From: Paludibacteraceae bacterium
GTDB taxonomy: Bacteria; Bacteroidota; Bacteroidia; Bacteroidales; Paludibacteraceae
Reading direction: 5' to 3'
Assembly (NCBI GenBank): GCA_017478725.1
Contig: JAFVDD010000012.1
Span: 114,884 to 178,883 of the forward strand
DNA length: 64,000 nucleotides
The notes beneath the pieces are model-generated. The model did no database searches. It saw only the letters and a list, made by a program, of their open reading frames with translations, and was not told the DNA's origin. Positions 17,752 through 27,448 of this stretch are shown here, in pieces; position 1 is the stretch's first letter; each line of letters begins with the position of its first letter. A program made the translations under genes and the position numbers.

Positions 17752-20295
17752 GTGAAACAAATCATAGGACTCATCATTGTTTTCGGCATCCTACCGTTAG
17801 CTGTTCCGCTGCAGGCGGCACAGCGTGATTCGCTGCGCCTGGATAGCATACAACAGGCCTTGGTGGACAGCATAGAGCGGATGTTCACGTTGCAGGAAGT
17901 GGTGGTGACAGCAGAGGAGAAAACAAGTCAGAGCAGTGCATCGGTCATCGGCAAAGAGGCGATGCAGCACCTGCAGCCATCCTCGTTCACGGATATATTA
18001 CAGACCCTGCCCGGCGGCACGACCAAAGACCCTAACCTGACGCAGACCAACACCATCCGCCTACGCGAAGCCAGCAACGGGTCCGGCAGCAGCGAGTATG
18101 ACGCATCGTCGTTAGGCACATCGTTCGTAGTGGACGGCGCTCCGGTGAGCACCGACGCCAACATGCAGTACGTACAATCGGATGTGAGCGGCGCAGACGC
18201 CAAACGCAGCAGCGTAGGAGCCGGAGTGGATATGCGCACCATATCCACGGATGACATCGAGAAAGTGGAAATCATCCGCGGCATAGCAGGTGCCGAATAC
18301 GGCGATGTGACTTCGGGCGTGGTGAAGATTGAGCGCACCAGCAAACCCACTCCGTGGCGCGCCCGTTTCAAAGCTGACGGGTTCACCAAACTGTTATTCT
18401 TCGGCAAAGGTATAGGCTGGAGCGACAACCGGACCGTGCTCAATTTCGGCGTGGATTACCTGAATGCCAAAGCCGACCCGACCAACACGCTGGAGAACTA
18501 CCAGCGTATCACCGCCTCGGTGCGACTGCAGCAACGATGGGAAGCAGCGGATTTCCGCGTGCGGTGGCAGAGCCATTGGGATTACACAGGAAGCATTGAC
18601 AATGAGAAGATTGACCCAGACATCCACAACAACCGCGAGGACAGTTACCGCAGCCAATATCACAAATTAGGATGGAACAACACGGTTGTACTAAACCAGG
18701 CAGGCGTAGAATGGTGGCGGCTGAGCGTGCAGGCGAATATATCCGGCGAGATTGACCGTATCGACCAGACGCGGTTTGTGCAACTGACGACTCCCAAGAA
18801 CCCCGCAATAGACAACATGCAGGAAGGCGAGGCGACAGTAGGGCTGCTGCCCTACAAATACACGGCATGGCATACCGTGGAGGGTCTGCCGATGAATGTG
18901 TTTGTTCGTCCGAAAGCGGAGTTCTATTTTAACACATGGCGGCTGGAACACAAAGCGAACATCGGCATCGAATGGCGGTATGCGAAGAACTTCGGCCGCG
19001 GACAAGTGTATGACCTGAGCCGGCCGCTGAACTATAGTTCGCAGCTGCGTCCGCGTGCCTATTACGACATCCCTGCTACGAACCAGTTGGCATGGTATAT
19101 ACAGGACGAGATCAAAATACAATTTACGAAAGACGATGTACGATGGGTGCCATATATAGACCTCAATATCGGTCTGCGCGGAACATCACTGTTAGGGCTT
19201 GGGAGCGAGTATGCCGTCAGCGGCAAGTGCTACCTGGACCCGCGTGCAAACCTGACGGTCAATTTCCCGTTCGCGAAAGGCAAGGTGTATATAGCCGGAG
19301 CCGTGGGGCAGCACACCAAGATGCCGACGCTGCTGCAACTGAGTCCCAACCTGCTGTACATGGATTTGCAGGCTCCTGACAAGTCAATCTCGCCTACCGA
19401 CGAGACCATGCAGATATACACTCACATCGTCAATCCCGCCAACTACTCGCTACAGCCGGCGCGGAACCTGAAATGGGAAGTGCGGGCGGGTCTGGACATA
19501 CAGAAACACCGACTCAGTATCACCTATTTCGAGGAAGACATGCGTGACGCGTTCCGCGGTATGCTACAAGTGGAGCCATTCCGCTACAGCATTGACGGAA
19601 ACACCTACAACCGCCTGCTCCCCTACTCCACTATCGCCAACGGCAGCCGCATCCACAAACAAGGCGTGGAATGGCAATACCAGAGTCCGCGTATTCCCGT
19701 TATCTGCACCCGTTTCACGCTCAACGGCGCATGGCTCAGAACCACCTATAGCAACAGCGAGCGGATGTATTCCACCGAGAAAAGTGCCGGTATCGTCAAC
19801 GGCGTCAACGTGCAGGACCATTATATCGGTCTGTACGACTGGACGGAGGGTTATATCCGCGAGAGCCTGAACAGCAACCTGGTGGCAGACGTGTATATCA
19901 GGAAAATCGGCCTGACGGTCAGTGCGACATTGGAGACAACCATATATACTGCATCGAAGACGTTGGAGAAGAACGGCATGCCGGTAGCGTATATATCATC
20001 GGAGGACGGTCAGTTGCATCCCTACGGCGCCGCAGAAGCGCAGGACGCGATACTCAAGACACTCATCTTCGACTACAACACCGGCCAGTTCATCCGCCGA
20101 GTGGTGCCGTTTGAGGGGTATCTGAACCTGCGCGTGCAGAAAAGCATCACACGGTTTGCATCTATTGCGCTGTATGTCAACCGGTTGCTGGATATCCTGC
20201 CGGACTACCAAGTGAGCGGCGCTAACGGCGGACAGGTGACCATCCACCGTACATCAAGTCCGTATTTCGGAATGGAAGTGAATCTGAATATATAG
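17752..20295 (+). CDS. TonB-dependent outer-membrane receptor
   Basis: 847 aa from a GTG start; the following residues form a signal peptide (KQIIGLIIVFGILPLAVPLQA) and no other start would keep it. A short N-terminal segment, LQEVVVTAEEK (TonB-box-like), precedes the plug (SSFTDILQTLPGG, VEIIRGIAGAEYGDVTSGVV) and a long barrel ending SSPYFGMEVNLNI. It lacks the carboxypeptidase-like domain of the other two receptors in the window. The stop codon overlaps the first unit of a 7-nt tandem repeat. Downstream are a DUF4876-like lipoprotein, a beta-barrel protein and a small lipoprotein, so the four products probably form one outer-membrane system. The ligand is unknown. Confidence 0.93.
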   Translation: MKQIIGLIIVFGILPLAVPLQAAQRDSLRLDSIQQALVDSIERMFTLQEVVVTAEEKTSQSSASVIGKEAMQHLQPSSFTDILQTLPGGTTKDPNLTQTNTIRLREASNGSGSSEYDASSLGTSFVVDGAPVSTDANMQYVQSDVSGADAKRSSVGAGVDMRTISTDDIEKVEIIRGIAGAEYGDVTSGVVKIERTSKPTPWRARFKADGFTKLLFFGKGIGWSDNRTVLNFGVDYLNAKADPTNTLENYQRITASVRLQQRWEAADFRVRWQSHWDYTGSIDNEKIDPDIHNNREDSYRSQYHKLGWNNTVVLNQAGVEWWRLSVQANISGEIDRIDQTRFVQLTTPKNPAIDNMQEGEATVGLLPYKYTAWHTVEGLPMNVFVRPKAEFYFNTWRLEHKANIGIEWRYAKNFGRGQVYDLSRPLNYSSQLRPRAYYDIPATNQLAWYIQDEIKIQFTKDDVRWVPYIDLNIGLRGTSLLGLGSEYAVSGKCYLDPRANLTVNFPFAKGKVYIAGAVGQHTKMPTLLQLSPNLLYMDLQAPDKSISPTDETMQIYTHIVNPANYSLQPARNLKWEVRAGLDIQKHRLSITYFEEDMRDAFRGMLQVEPFRYSIDGNTYNRLLPYSTIANGSRIHKQGVEWQYQSPRIPVICTRFTLNGAWLRTTYSNSERMYSTEKSAGIVNGVNVQDHYIGLYDWTEGYIRESLNSNLVADVYIRKIGLTVSATLETTIYTASKTLEKNGMPVAYISSEDGQLHPYGAAEAQDAILKTLIFDYNTGQFIRRVVPFEGYLNLRVQKSITRFASIALYVNRLLDILPDYQVSGANGGQVTIHRTSSPYFGMEVNLNI

Positions 20296-20335
20296 TTGAA
20301 AGTTGATAGTTGATAGTTGATAGTTGATAGTTGAA
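20294..20335. repeat. Perfect-to-near-perfect 7-nt tandem repeat (AGTTGAA/AGTTGAT, six copies)
   Basis: Six heptamers in register: AGTTGAA, four AGTTGAT, AGTTGAA. They span the receptor stop codon and the space before the next start (20343). The same heptamer family occurs inside the FemAB-like gene (59508-59541) and the lipoate ligase-HAD gene (28800-28841). Confidence 0.9.
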
Positions 20336-20342
20336 AGAAGTT

Positions 20343-21545
20343 ATGAAGATAAAAGTAAAGAGTTTATTATTGGCACTTATCGGAGTACTGTGTATCAGCC
20401 TGTTAGCCGGCTGCGAACAGCAGGCCGTGGCTCCCACCGCACGCCTGACGGTTTCGCTGCACGCCGATGGTATAGCCTCGATGACAGACATCGAACTCAC
20501 GGCGCATGACATTAACATGAACAAATATTATACCGACACCACGTTGACTACTACTCTGCCCTTGGGCTACTATGACATCTCGGTCACAGCCAAAGGCGAC
20601 GGTCAGCCTATCCGTGCCTACAAACGCGGTGTGGGGTTCATTGAAGACCATGCGGTGGAACTCAATGCCTCGTTTGTCCCCTCCGGCGATGAGGACTTTG
20701 TGCTGGCGGAGATTTTCTTTGCCGGCACCGAGACACCCGAGGGCAAACGATATGTCGGCGACAAGTATTTCGTCATCTTCAATAACTCCGCCGACACGCT
20801 CTCAGCGGACGGGCTCATTCTGGTGGAAGCGGATCTGAACTCCGTGCAGAAATACGATTTGGGAGACCATGATTTCCGCGACCGCTATTTTGCCGTGGAC
20901 GCCATGTACAGCATCCCCGGCGACGGCCATACGTACCGCGTGGCACCCGGTCAAGCGCTGCTGATAGCCGACAATGCGATGAACCATACCGAGGCGAACG
21001 CCAACTCGTTCGACCTGAGCACGGCGGATTTTGAGTGGTACGACCTCTCATCCAGCGCAGGCGTGGCGGATGTGGACAACCCCGACGTGCCCAATATGGA
21101 CAAACTATATTGCTACACCTACACCATCTGGGTGCCGCACAACCAGGGACACAAGTCCTTTGGTTTGGCGCGATTTCCGGAAGGCGTGACGGCAGAGCAG
21201 TATTTTCAAACGGACTCCTTGTACGTGCAATACAACTACGAATTGGTTACTGCGGCAGGCACGTTCTCGCAATCAAAGAAAAGCTACATGATTCCCAACG
21301 AATGGATTGTGGATGCAGTCAATCTCGCACCCTCAGAGACTTTCCAGTGGCTCACGTTCAGCGACAAATTGGATGCCGGTTACACATACGTAGCGCCGAC
21401 GGGAAGCGACAAAACACGCTTCGGCAAGGCGGTGCGGCGCAAGACGCTGGCAGTGATGAACGAGCGGCGGCTGCTCAAGGACACCAACAACTCAACCGAT
21501 GATTTCGAGACGGCTGTGAGTGCCGATCCCTTCTTTTTCAAATGA
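20343..21545 (+). CDS. DUF4876-like outer-surface lipoprotein
   Basis: The ATG at 20343 gives 400 aa with a lipoprotein signal ending in LLAGC (MKIKVKSLLLALIGVLCISL then LAGCEQQ). The N-terminal part resembles a carboxypeptidase regulatory-like beta domain (LGYYDISVTAKGDGQPI). The rest (FAGTETPEGKRYVGDKYFVI, APGQALLIADNAMNHTEANA) fits DUF4876, a Bacteroidetes family normally encoded next to a TonB receptor. It probably sits on the receptor as a surface cap or ligand-binding partner; that is inference from position. It overlaps the next gene by 4 nt (ATGA). Confidence 0.75.
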   Translation: MKIKVKSLLLALIGVLCISLLAGCEQQAVAPTARLTVSLHADGIASMTDIELTAHDINMNKYYTDTTLTTTLPLGYYDISVTAKGDGQPIRAYKRGVGFIEDHAVELNASFVPSGDEDFVLAEIFFAGTETPEGKRYVGDKYFVIFNNSADTLSADGLILVEADLNSVQKYDLGDHDFRDRYFAVDAMYSIPGDGHTYRVAPGQALLIADNAMNHTEANANSFDLSTADFEWYDLSSSAGVADVDNPDVPNMDKLYCYTYTIWVPHNQGHKSFGLARFPEGVTAEQYFQTDSLYVQYNYELVTAAGTFSQSKKSYMIPNEWIVDAVNLAPSETFQWLTFSDKLDAGYTYVAPTGSDKTRFGKAVRRKTLAVMNERRLLKDTNNSTDDFETAVSADPFFFK

Positions 21546-22684
21546 AAATACTGCTTGCTATATTAACTGCGCTGGTGACGGACACCGCCCGTACCGACCT
21601 GACCCTCTCCGGCTCGTTCGGACAGGGCACACAGGTCATTGAGGGTACGCAGAGAGGCGGTTTTGCCGTAGAGGCACGCTCAGTGTATGACTTCAATGAG
21701 GTCAGCCGTGTGTTCGGCGAGGCATCGTACCGATGGGAGGACTGCAAGCAGACGCGGTACGTGGACAATGCGGATTTCCGGCTGACAGCGCCCTACCTGA
21801 CGGTGGACACACTGGGCGGCGACATGCGGCGCGAGACATACGCTTTCTATGGCGGCTACAGGATGCGCAAGAACCACATCGTATGGCACGCCGCCTTACA
21901 GTTCCGCGCCGAGCAGAGCTACAGGATGCGTGACCCGCGGGCGAAAAACAAAGTGTCTGACCTGCGCGTGGAAGCATCGATCGGCTATCAGTGGCAACGC
22001 TATGCGCTGAGCCTCATGGCGTATGGCGGCAGATACAAACAGAACAACGAAGTGCGGTTCTATTCAGAGCTGGGCGAGACAACCATCTACCATATGGCAA
22101 ACGACACGGAGCCGTACGCGCGGTTCTCGTCTAACAACAAGATCAGCTACTACAGCGGCTATCGTGCCGGCGTAGGGCTGCAGTTGTTGCCCGTCACAGG
22201 CTTCATGGCTGGGCTAAGCTACGACTGGATTCATCTGGCCAAAGAACTGACCATCAACACCCAAGTGCCTATTACCGGGCTGCGCACACATACCCTCTCC
22301 GCACAAGCGGGCTATGTGGCTGCCAGTTGGCGTGTACATGCTACAGCGGCACTCGAACTCAAACGCGGCGAGCAATATATCTACGGCGACAATGCCAACA
22401 ACTATTACCAACTGCTGCTCATCTCGCCCAATTACCGCCGCAACACCGTGCTGGCAAGCCTCTACGGCGACTACCGTCTGCCGCTGCCTGTAGGCGACAT
22501 GCTGTTTGCCGGAACGGTGGATTATGACGCCTTCATGCAGCATGTGCAGGAGTGCGTGCGTCTGCAATACACTTTCCCGCTGAAAGGCAAGTTCTCGTGG
22601 CTCGTAGGCGCCAACGCGCGGCTGCATCAATACGACAACGCCCACGCATGGCAGGTAGGCATAGAAACAGGATTGACCTTCTAA
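21542..22684 (+). CDS. Predicted outer-membrane beta-barrel protein (DUF6850-like)
   Basis: 380 aa, starting MKILLAILTALVTDTART (short signal peptide). The remainder shows alternating polar/hydrophobic strands with many Tyr, Arg and Gly residues (ETYAFYGGYRMRKNHIVWHA, YYSGYRAGVGLQLLPVTGFM) and a C-terminal aromatic strand (WQVGIETGLTF), the look of a monomeric outer-membrane barrel. A DUF6850-type protein commonly follows DUF4876 genes, which supports the call only moderately. Translation is coupled to the preceding gene by a 4-nt overlap. Confidence 0.7.
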   Translation: MKILLAILTALVTDTARTDLTLSGSFGQGTQVIEGTQRGGFAVEARSVYDFNEVSRVFGEASYRWEDCKQTRYVDNADFRLTAPYLTVDTLGGDMRRETYAFYGGYRMRKNHIVWHAALQFRAEQSYRMRDPRAKNKVSDLRVEASIGYQWQRYALSLMAYGGRYKQNNEVRFYSELGETTIYHMANDTEPYARFSSNNKISYYSGYRAGVGLQLLPVTGFMAGLSYDWIHLAKELTINTQVPITGLRTHTLSAQAGYVAASWRVHATAALELKRGEQYIYGDNANNYYQLLLISPNYRRNTVLASLYGDYRLPLPVGDMLFAGTVDYDAFMQHVQECVRLQYTFPLKGKFSWLVGANARLHQYDNAHAWQVGIETGLTF

Positions 22685-22736
22685 CCCGAAATCCGGAACT
22701 CCGGAAATCCAATAACCAACAAAACAACTATAAACA

Positions 22737-23177
22737 ATGAAAAAGATTCTTTTAATGATGGCAGTAGCGCTGGTAGCGTTTACTGCATGCACCAAACAAC
22801 CGACAGTCAGCGAACCCGTCTATACGGTGAGTGATGTGCTGACACAAGGCGACTCATTGATGAGCGACACTATTCTTGTAGAAGGCTACTGCATGCATCT
22901 GTGCAAGCACGGCGGCAAGAAAGCTTTCCTCAACGGCGGTGAGCAGGGTGTGTTCCTGCGCTGCAATGCCGTGGATTTTGAGGCGTTTGCACCCGAGTGT
23001 TTGAACAACACGCTCCGTGTGCGCGGTCTCGTTCGCGCCATTGACGTGCCTGTTGAAGGTCAACAGGTGGCTCAGGAAGAAGAGCATCACCACGAAGGCG
23101 GTGAGGCGTGCGGCTTCTGCTCCACAACGCGTAAGTATTACGTGGACGCCGTTTCCTATGAGATCATCACGGAGTGA
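22737..23177 (+). CDS. Small Cys/His-rich lipoprotein of unknown function
   Basis: 146 aa, with signal and lipobox MKKILLMMAVALVAFTAC. After cleavage the sequence is compact and beta-rich (YTVSDVLTQGDSLMSDTILV, LRVRGLVRAID), reminiscent of small OB-fold lipoproteins. Possible metal or heme ligands stand out: YCMHLCKHGG near residue 45, then EEEHHHEGGEACGFC near 118. Last gene of the receptor-DUF4876 unit, 52 nt after the barrel gene, followed by a strong terminator. A metal-handling role is suggested only by these residues. I do not recognise the family. Confidence 0.75.
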   Translation: MKKILLMMAVALVAFTACTKQPTVSEPVYTVSDVLTQGDSLMSDTILVEGYCMHLCKHGGKKAFLNGGEQGVFLRCNAVDFEAFAPECLNNTLRVRGLVRAIDVPVEGQQVAQEEEHHHEGGEACGFCSTTRKYYVDAVSYEIITE

Positions 23178-23185
23178 TAGAGTTT

Positions 23186-23217
23186 AACTAGTCAGCTAGT
23201 CAACTAGTCAACTAGTC
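23186..23217. repeat. 8-nt tandem repeat (AACTAGTC), four copies
   Basis: AACTAGTC, AGCTAGTC, AACTAGTC, AACTAGTC in register just after a stop codon. A decayed relative overlaps the end of alaS (about 31692-31714). Confidence 0.85.
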
Positions 23218-23227
23218 CTCAAGCATA

Positions 23228-23258
23228 GAAATGGCTCGCCAAATTGGCGAGCCATTTC
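23228..23258 (+). terminator. Hairpin terminator after the receptor-DUF4876 unit
   Basis: Perfect 13-bp stem GAAATGGCTCGCC / GGCGAGCCATTTC with a 5-nt loop (AAATT). The T tract is weak (GTTTATTAT). The next gene is convergent, so it may serve both strands. Bases 23290-23339 hold an 11-nt-periodic TCGG-type repeat like that of the ppdK leader. Confidence 0.8.
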
Positions 23259-23340
23259 GTTTATTATCAACTGTTTATATATATGTTATCGGGAGCAACT
23301 CGGAGTCGCATCGGAGGCATCTCGGAGGCAAGTCGGGGTT

Positions 23341-24912
23341 TTATTGCATGCTCACGCCCAGCACATTATAGGTCTTGCCGTCACGCAGGATATACAACTG
23401 ACCGTCGCGCAGCACTTTCGTACCCTGTGCTTTGCTCTCTTGTACTTCCTCAATAGCTTCAGTTTGGTCTTCGATGCTCAGCACAGCAATAACGCTGTAC
23501 CAGTTAGTCACGGAGGCAAAGTTCATCGGCTCCTCGTCTAAGAGGTTATAAGCAGCCGTTGTGCGAGCACGCAGACCTACAGCCGTCTTATTTCCATCAT
23601 TACTACGTCCGACTACGGATACGTTTGAACTACCTCCTCCGGTAGCAAGTGTATCTATGCTGACGAGGTTCATGTTCTCATCATAATTGAGAGCCGCGCT
23701 AATACCATTCAGAGTCTCATGATTATAGGCTACAAAGCCGTCACTAGTCGGATAGGCGGCTACCGTGATATTCAAAGCGTCGTTGGCTGCCGAACGAACT
23801 GCCGCATTCACTAACGAACCATCCTCCATACTCATGATATAGATGAGGCCATGATTGAAATTGCCGTTGGTGGCCAATGTCTTGTCACCCACCGTGATAC
23901 TGCCTTTCACGAGGCCGCCGCAAACAAAGATCTTACCGTCCGCAAACTTGGTCTGCTGGAACTGCAGTACACCGGTTATAGGATGATAAACAACATACTC
24001 ACGGTTGAGATCTGCGTCATAACGCGCTGCATAGATACCGGTCTCTGTGCCGTTGTTATACGTTCCGGCTACATACAATTTGCCGTTCTCATAGTGCAAG
24101 CCCAACGGACGATCGTAGGTCAAATCATCGCTATTGATGACTGCGTCAACATAGACTAATTTCTCAGTATTCAAGTTCACCTTGTATTTGAGAATAACCG
24201 TATTGCAGTTTTGGCTCAAATTGCCTTTAGTGTTCCATACTTTACGCGGCGCAATGGAGTCACTCCATGTAGGAAGTAAGGTATCGCCTTGCAAACCGGT
24301 AATATAAACGAAACTATCTTTCACTGCGATACCTGCCCACGAGAAAGCCTCTTTGCGCTTTACATTCTTGCCTTCTACAAGAATAGAATCATTATTGGTA
24401 AAAGACATGCTATTAGTAGCTACCAGTTTACCGCTTGCATCATAAGCATTGAAGAAACTCATGTACACGCCTTTACGAGTACGGAACTTATCCGCATAAA
24501 TAACGCCTCCGTCATTCGTGACTGCAATAGTGGTGTTTGCTAAGTCGTAGTCACCTGTGGTATCGGCTTTAGCCCAAAGCACATTGCCTTCGGCGTCCAG
24601 TTTGGCAAGGAACGAGTTGCGCATGTTGGTGAACTTCATATCACCATCACGTGAACCCCATTTGGAAGCCGTTGCTCCCTGATAGGTTGCGTCGCCAAAT
24701 TTAAGACCTGTTTCATCTGCTGAAGCAGTCTGGTACATCGCTAATGCATAAAGCGATCCGTCTGCCGCATAATCCAGTGCATACAGTTGAGTCGAACCTT
24801 TGGTTGCATCTGCTTGTTCGTCCACAAGCGTTTTGTAATAATCGAGCTCAATAGTTTGAGCCGTCATAGTTGCGCTGATTGCCAGCGCGGCAAAAAAGAA
24901 AATCTTTTTCAT
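23341..24912 (-). CDS. Secreted protein with beta-propeller-like repeats and shared C-terminal tail
   Basis: The ATG at 24912 gives 523 aa with a signal peptide (MKKIFFFAALAISATMTAQT). The mature part has recurring short blocks typical of propeller-like proteins (GSLYALAMYQTASADETGLK, FADGKIFVCGGLVKGSITVG, ENGKLYVAGTYNNGTETGIY), but no defined family was recognised. It ends with VLRDGQLYILRDGKTYNVLG, the tail shared with the proteins at 5865 and 42438, possibly a sorting signal for the type IX secretion system or for surface attachment. It has its own promoter at 24967-24997 and ends convergently to the receptor-DUF4876 unit. Confidence 0.8.
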   Translation of the reverse strand: MKKIFFFAALAISATMTAQTIELDYYKTLVDEQADATKGSTQLYALDYAADGSLYALAMYQTASADETGLKFGDATYQGATASKWGSRDGDMKFTNMRNSFLAKLDAEGNVLWAKADTTGDYDLANTTIAVTNDGGVIYADKFRTRKGVYMSFFNAYDASGKLVATNSMSFTNNDSILVEGKNVKRKEAFSWAGIAVKDSFVYITGLQGDTLLPTWSDSIAPRKVWNTKGNLSQNCNTVILKYKVNLNTEKLVYVDAVINSDDLTYDRPLGLHYENGKLYVAGTYNNGTETGIYAARYDADLNREYVVYHPITGVLQFQQTKFADGKIFVCGGLVKGSITVGDKTLATNGNFNHGLIYIMSMEDGSLVNAAVRSAANDALNITVAAYPTSDGFVAYNHETLNGISAALNYDENMNLVSIDTLATGGGSSNVSVVGRSNDGNKTAVGLRARTTAAYNLLDEEPMNFASVTNWYSVIAVLSIEDQTEAIEEVQESKAQGTKVLRDGQLYILRDGKTYNVLGVSMQ

Positions 24913-24966
24913 ACGCATTTTGTTTGTATATTTAACGATAATTAGGTATCCTTTCCAAAAACGCTG

Positions 24967-24997
24967 CAAAATTACTGCTTTTTTGTCAATTACACAA
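24967..24997 (-). promoter_or_regulatory. Promoter of the propeller-like secreted protein gene
   Basis: Minus strand TTG (24997-24995), 20 nt, TAATTTTG (24974-24967), with the extended upstream stretch AAAAAAGCAG found at several other promoters here. Confidence 0.8.
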
Positions 24998-25063
24998 TGC
25001 CAAATAATTGGTAATTTGCACAAAAAAGGCAGTATCAAACCGCCCTGACGTAACCAATTTTGG

Positions 25064-27382
25064 TTATTCTTTCTTCTCTAAATCATACCGGAAGCCCATA
25101 TACACTTTCCATCCCGTTATCGGCCCCCATGCCATCGATGCATCAAAATCCGATCCGTAAGGATTGAAACTATCCACTATAGGTCCTGCCTGACGGAAGT
25201 TGGTCATATTCTCTGCTCCGACGTAAAGGCTGCATGTGCGCCAGTATTTGGTCACCTGCGCCATCAGTTGCGGATACCATGTGAGCGGTTTGGGGTTAGC
25301 ATATCCTCCGTTGAGGTCGCCCATCGGCGTGAACCCGTCCGGCATACGGCTGATGCCGTTGAACTGCGCCGTTACGTCAAACTGCCATTTCTTGAGCGGC
25401 GTCTGATAGCTGGTAGTGACAACACCCTTGAACCGGCTGGTGAGCGGTTTGATCCGCGTACGGGCTGCTCCGCCGGAATCAATGGTGGTTTGCTCCACAT
25501 CCGTCCATCGGAAAGCGGCTGTCCATGTCCATCCGCGCAGCACCTCCATGCCGGCCTCCACTTGCGCGCTATGGGCAAACGAGCGACCGTTGATATCCCG
25601 CTGGTTGTAGATATACACGGCGTGCGGGTCCCGGTCAAGATCCACAATTACCGAGTTGATAAAATGCGTGTAGTAATACTCCGCCGAGAGTTGCAACTCA
25701 CGCGAACCCATCGGGATATGGAAGGTAGTGCTCAAGCCTGTATTGACCGCGCGCTCCTGCTGTATTCCCGTTCCCGCCAAGCCGTTAATCACCCTCGAAG
25801 ACGGCAGTATATTGGCATTGTCGGCGATAGCGTTCGGCGAGCGATACCCCATACCGGCAGAAGCCCTGATCACCCACCATTGCCACGGCGTGTAGCGGAT
25901 ATTCATGCGTGGTGTAACAAAAAAGCCATAGCGTGTAGAATAGTCGGCTCGCACACCGGCTACCAGCGACAGTTGGTCCGCATACGTGTAGCTGTACTCC
26001 GCAAAAATACCGGGTGTCAACTCATCTCTGTCAAGCACCAACGGAGTCTGTGACGACACGCCGAGGTTCAATACCTCGCCGTACTTGTCGTAATTGACAG
26101 AAAGACCCGTAGAGAGACGGTGGTCGTTGTCAATCAGCCCCCCACCCTCGAAATTCAGCTGGCAGATAGCATTGAGGTATGCGTTCAACTGGTCGGCTTT
26201 CCAGTTGCGCAGACCATATGTGTTATCCAGATTATGATAGCTGACCGCAGCAATAACCGCCACGCTGGAACCGGATTCTTCATCAAACACATAGCCGTTC
26301 TTCAGGAACCCCTCCACGCGCCATGTATTCAGATTGATATGATATGGATTCGCCATGGTACTATCCATGCCGTCCATATGCAATTGTCCGCCTCTGCGAC
26401 GGTCGTACAGACCGCGTACAAATGCCTGGAATGTATAATCGCCGCGCTTGTAGAACCATCGGTTGGCAAGGTTGGCATTCTGCGTTCTGGGCATATCTAC
26501 GAACGAGTCCTTGTTGTCATCCATCGCCATGAACCCATGCCCGTAGTGAGCCAGAATGCCCGTGTATAACGATTGATGATGGTTGAGAGGGATCTTCCAT
26601 CCGCCCATGATATTCGCCTCAGCCATCAGTTCGCTATTGAGCATGAGATTGACACTCAGCGGATTCTGAGTCTGTGGCTTGAGGAGCTCCACATTGATCT
26701 GGCCGGAAGTAGCTTCGTAGCCGTTGATGACGGACGAGGTGCCTTTGCTGACCTGGATACTGCTCATCCACGGACCCGGGATATACTCCATTCCGTATAT
26801 CTGGGCAAGCCCGCGTACAGCCGGGGTGTTCTCCTGAATCAGTTGCACATACGTGCCGCTCAGTCCGAGCAGGCGGATTTGTTTGGCACCCGTGGCGGCA
26901 TCAGCATACGCCACATCTACCGAGGCGTTCGTTTCAAAGGCTTCGCTGAGGTTGCAGCAGGCGGCGCGGCATAACTCCTCCGTACCGATGGTTTCCGTGT
27001 CGAAAGCAGAAGTGCGGCTTTTGAGCACTCCCTGTTTGCGTTCGGTGATGGTCACTTCATCCAGAACCGCCTCCTCCACCATCACGATAGTCAGCGGCTT
27101 GCGGTCAGTCACGACAGTCGTGTCGTTATGATATCCCACGAACGAAACGACCAGCACATTCGCCCCTTCGTACATCGTACTTCTGTCCTTCGTTCTTTTG
27201 ACAGGCATCAGCGTGAATTTGCCGTCTATATCTGTGGCGACACCCGTGCCGGTGCCTGCCCAATACACATTCGCGCCTATCATCGGGGAGCCGCTGTCGT
27301 CCAGCACCACGCCGGTAACCTGCGCACGACATAGAGACGCGCACACCAATAATAGAATAAATATTGCACCTGATTTCTTCAT
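25064..27382 (-). CDS. TonB-dependent outer-membrane receptor with carboxypeptidase-like N-terminal domain
   Basis: The ATG at 27382 gives 772 aa with a signal peptide (MKKSGAIFILLLVCASLCRA). The carboxypeptidase-like domain is at residues about 22-110 (VTGVVLDDSGSPMIGANVYW). In the plug, the region ELCRAACCNLSEAFETNASV and GPWMSSIQVSKGTSSVINGY are visible, then a barrel ending WKVYMGFRYDLEKKE. The -7 box ends 17 nt before the start codon, leaving a leader of about a dozen nucleotides. It is a single gene. Cysteines near the plug parallel those of the receptor at 12766, so both may belong to one subfamily. The ligand is unknown. Confidence 0.93.
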   Translation of the reverse strand: MKKSGAIFILLLVCASLCRAQVTGVVLDDSGSPMIGANVYWAGTGTGVATDIDGKFTLMPVKRTKDRSTMYEGANVLVVSFVGYHNDTTVVTDRKPLTIVMVEEAVLDEVTITERKQGVLKSRTSAFDTETIGTEELCRAACCNLSEAFETNASVDVAYADAATGAKQIRLLGLSGTYVQLIQENTPAVRGLAQIYGMEYIPGPWMSSIQVSKGTSSVINGYEATSGQINVELLKPQTQNPLSVNLMLNSELMAEANIMGGWKIPLNHHQSLYTGILAHYGHGFMAMDDNKDSFVDMPRTQNANLANRWFYKRGDYTFQAFVRGLYDRRRGGQLHMDGMDSTMANPYHINLNTWRVEGFLKNGYVFDEESGSSVAVIAAVSYHNLDNTYGLRNWKADQLNAYLNAICQLNFEGGGLIDNDHRLSTGLSVNYDKYGEVLNLGVSSQTPLVLDRDELTPGIFAEYSYTYADQLSLVAGVRADYSTRYGFFVTPRMNIRYTPWQWWVIRASAGMGYRSPNAIADNANILPSSRVINGLAGTGIQQERAVNTGLSTTFHIPMGSRELQLSAEYYYTHFINSVIVDLDRDPHAVYIYNQRDINGRSFAHSAQVEAGMEVLRGWTWTAAFRWTDVEQTTIDSGGAARTRIKPLTSRFKGVVTTSYQTPLKKWQFDVTAQFNGISRMPDGFTPMGDLNGGYANPKPLTWYPQLMAQVTKYWRTCSLYVGAENMTNFRQAGPIVDSFNPYGSDFDASMAWGPITGWKVYMGFRYDLEKKE

Positions 27383-27399
27383 TATCTCAAAATCAGGTG

Positions 27400-27430
27400 C
27401 AAAATTACTGCTTTTTGCAAGAACATACAA
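27400..27430 (-). promoter_or_regulatory. Promoter of the TonB receptor gene at 25064
   Basis: Minus strand TTG (27430-27428), 20 nt, TAATTTTG (27407-27400), again preceded by AAAAAGCAG. Confidence 0.8.
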
Positions 27431-27448
27431 TACCTAAAAATAGGGATA

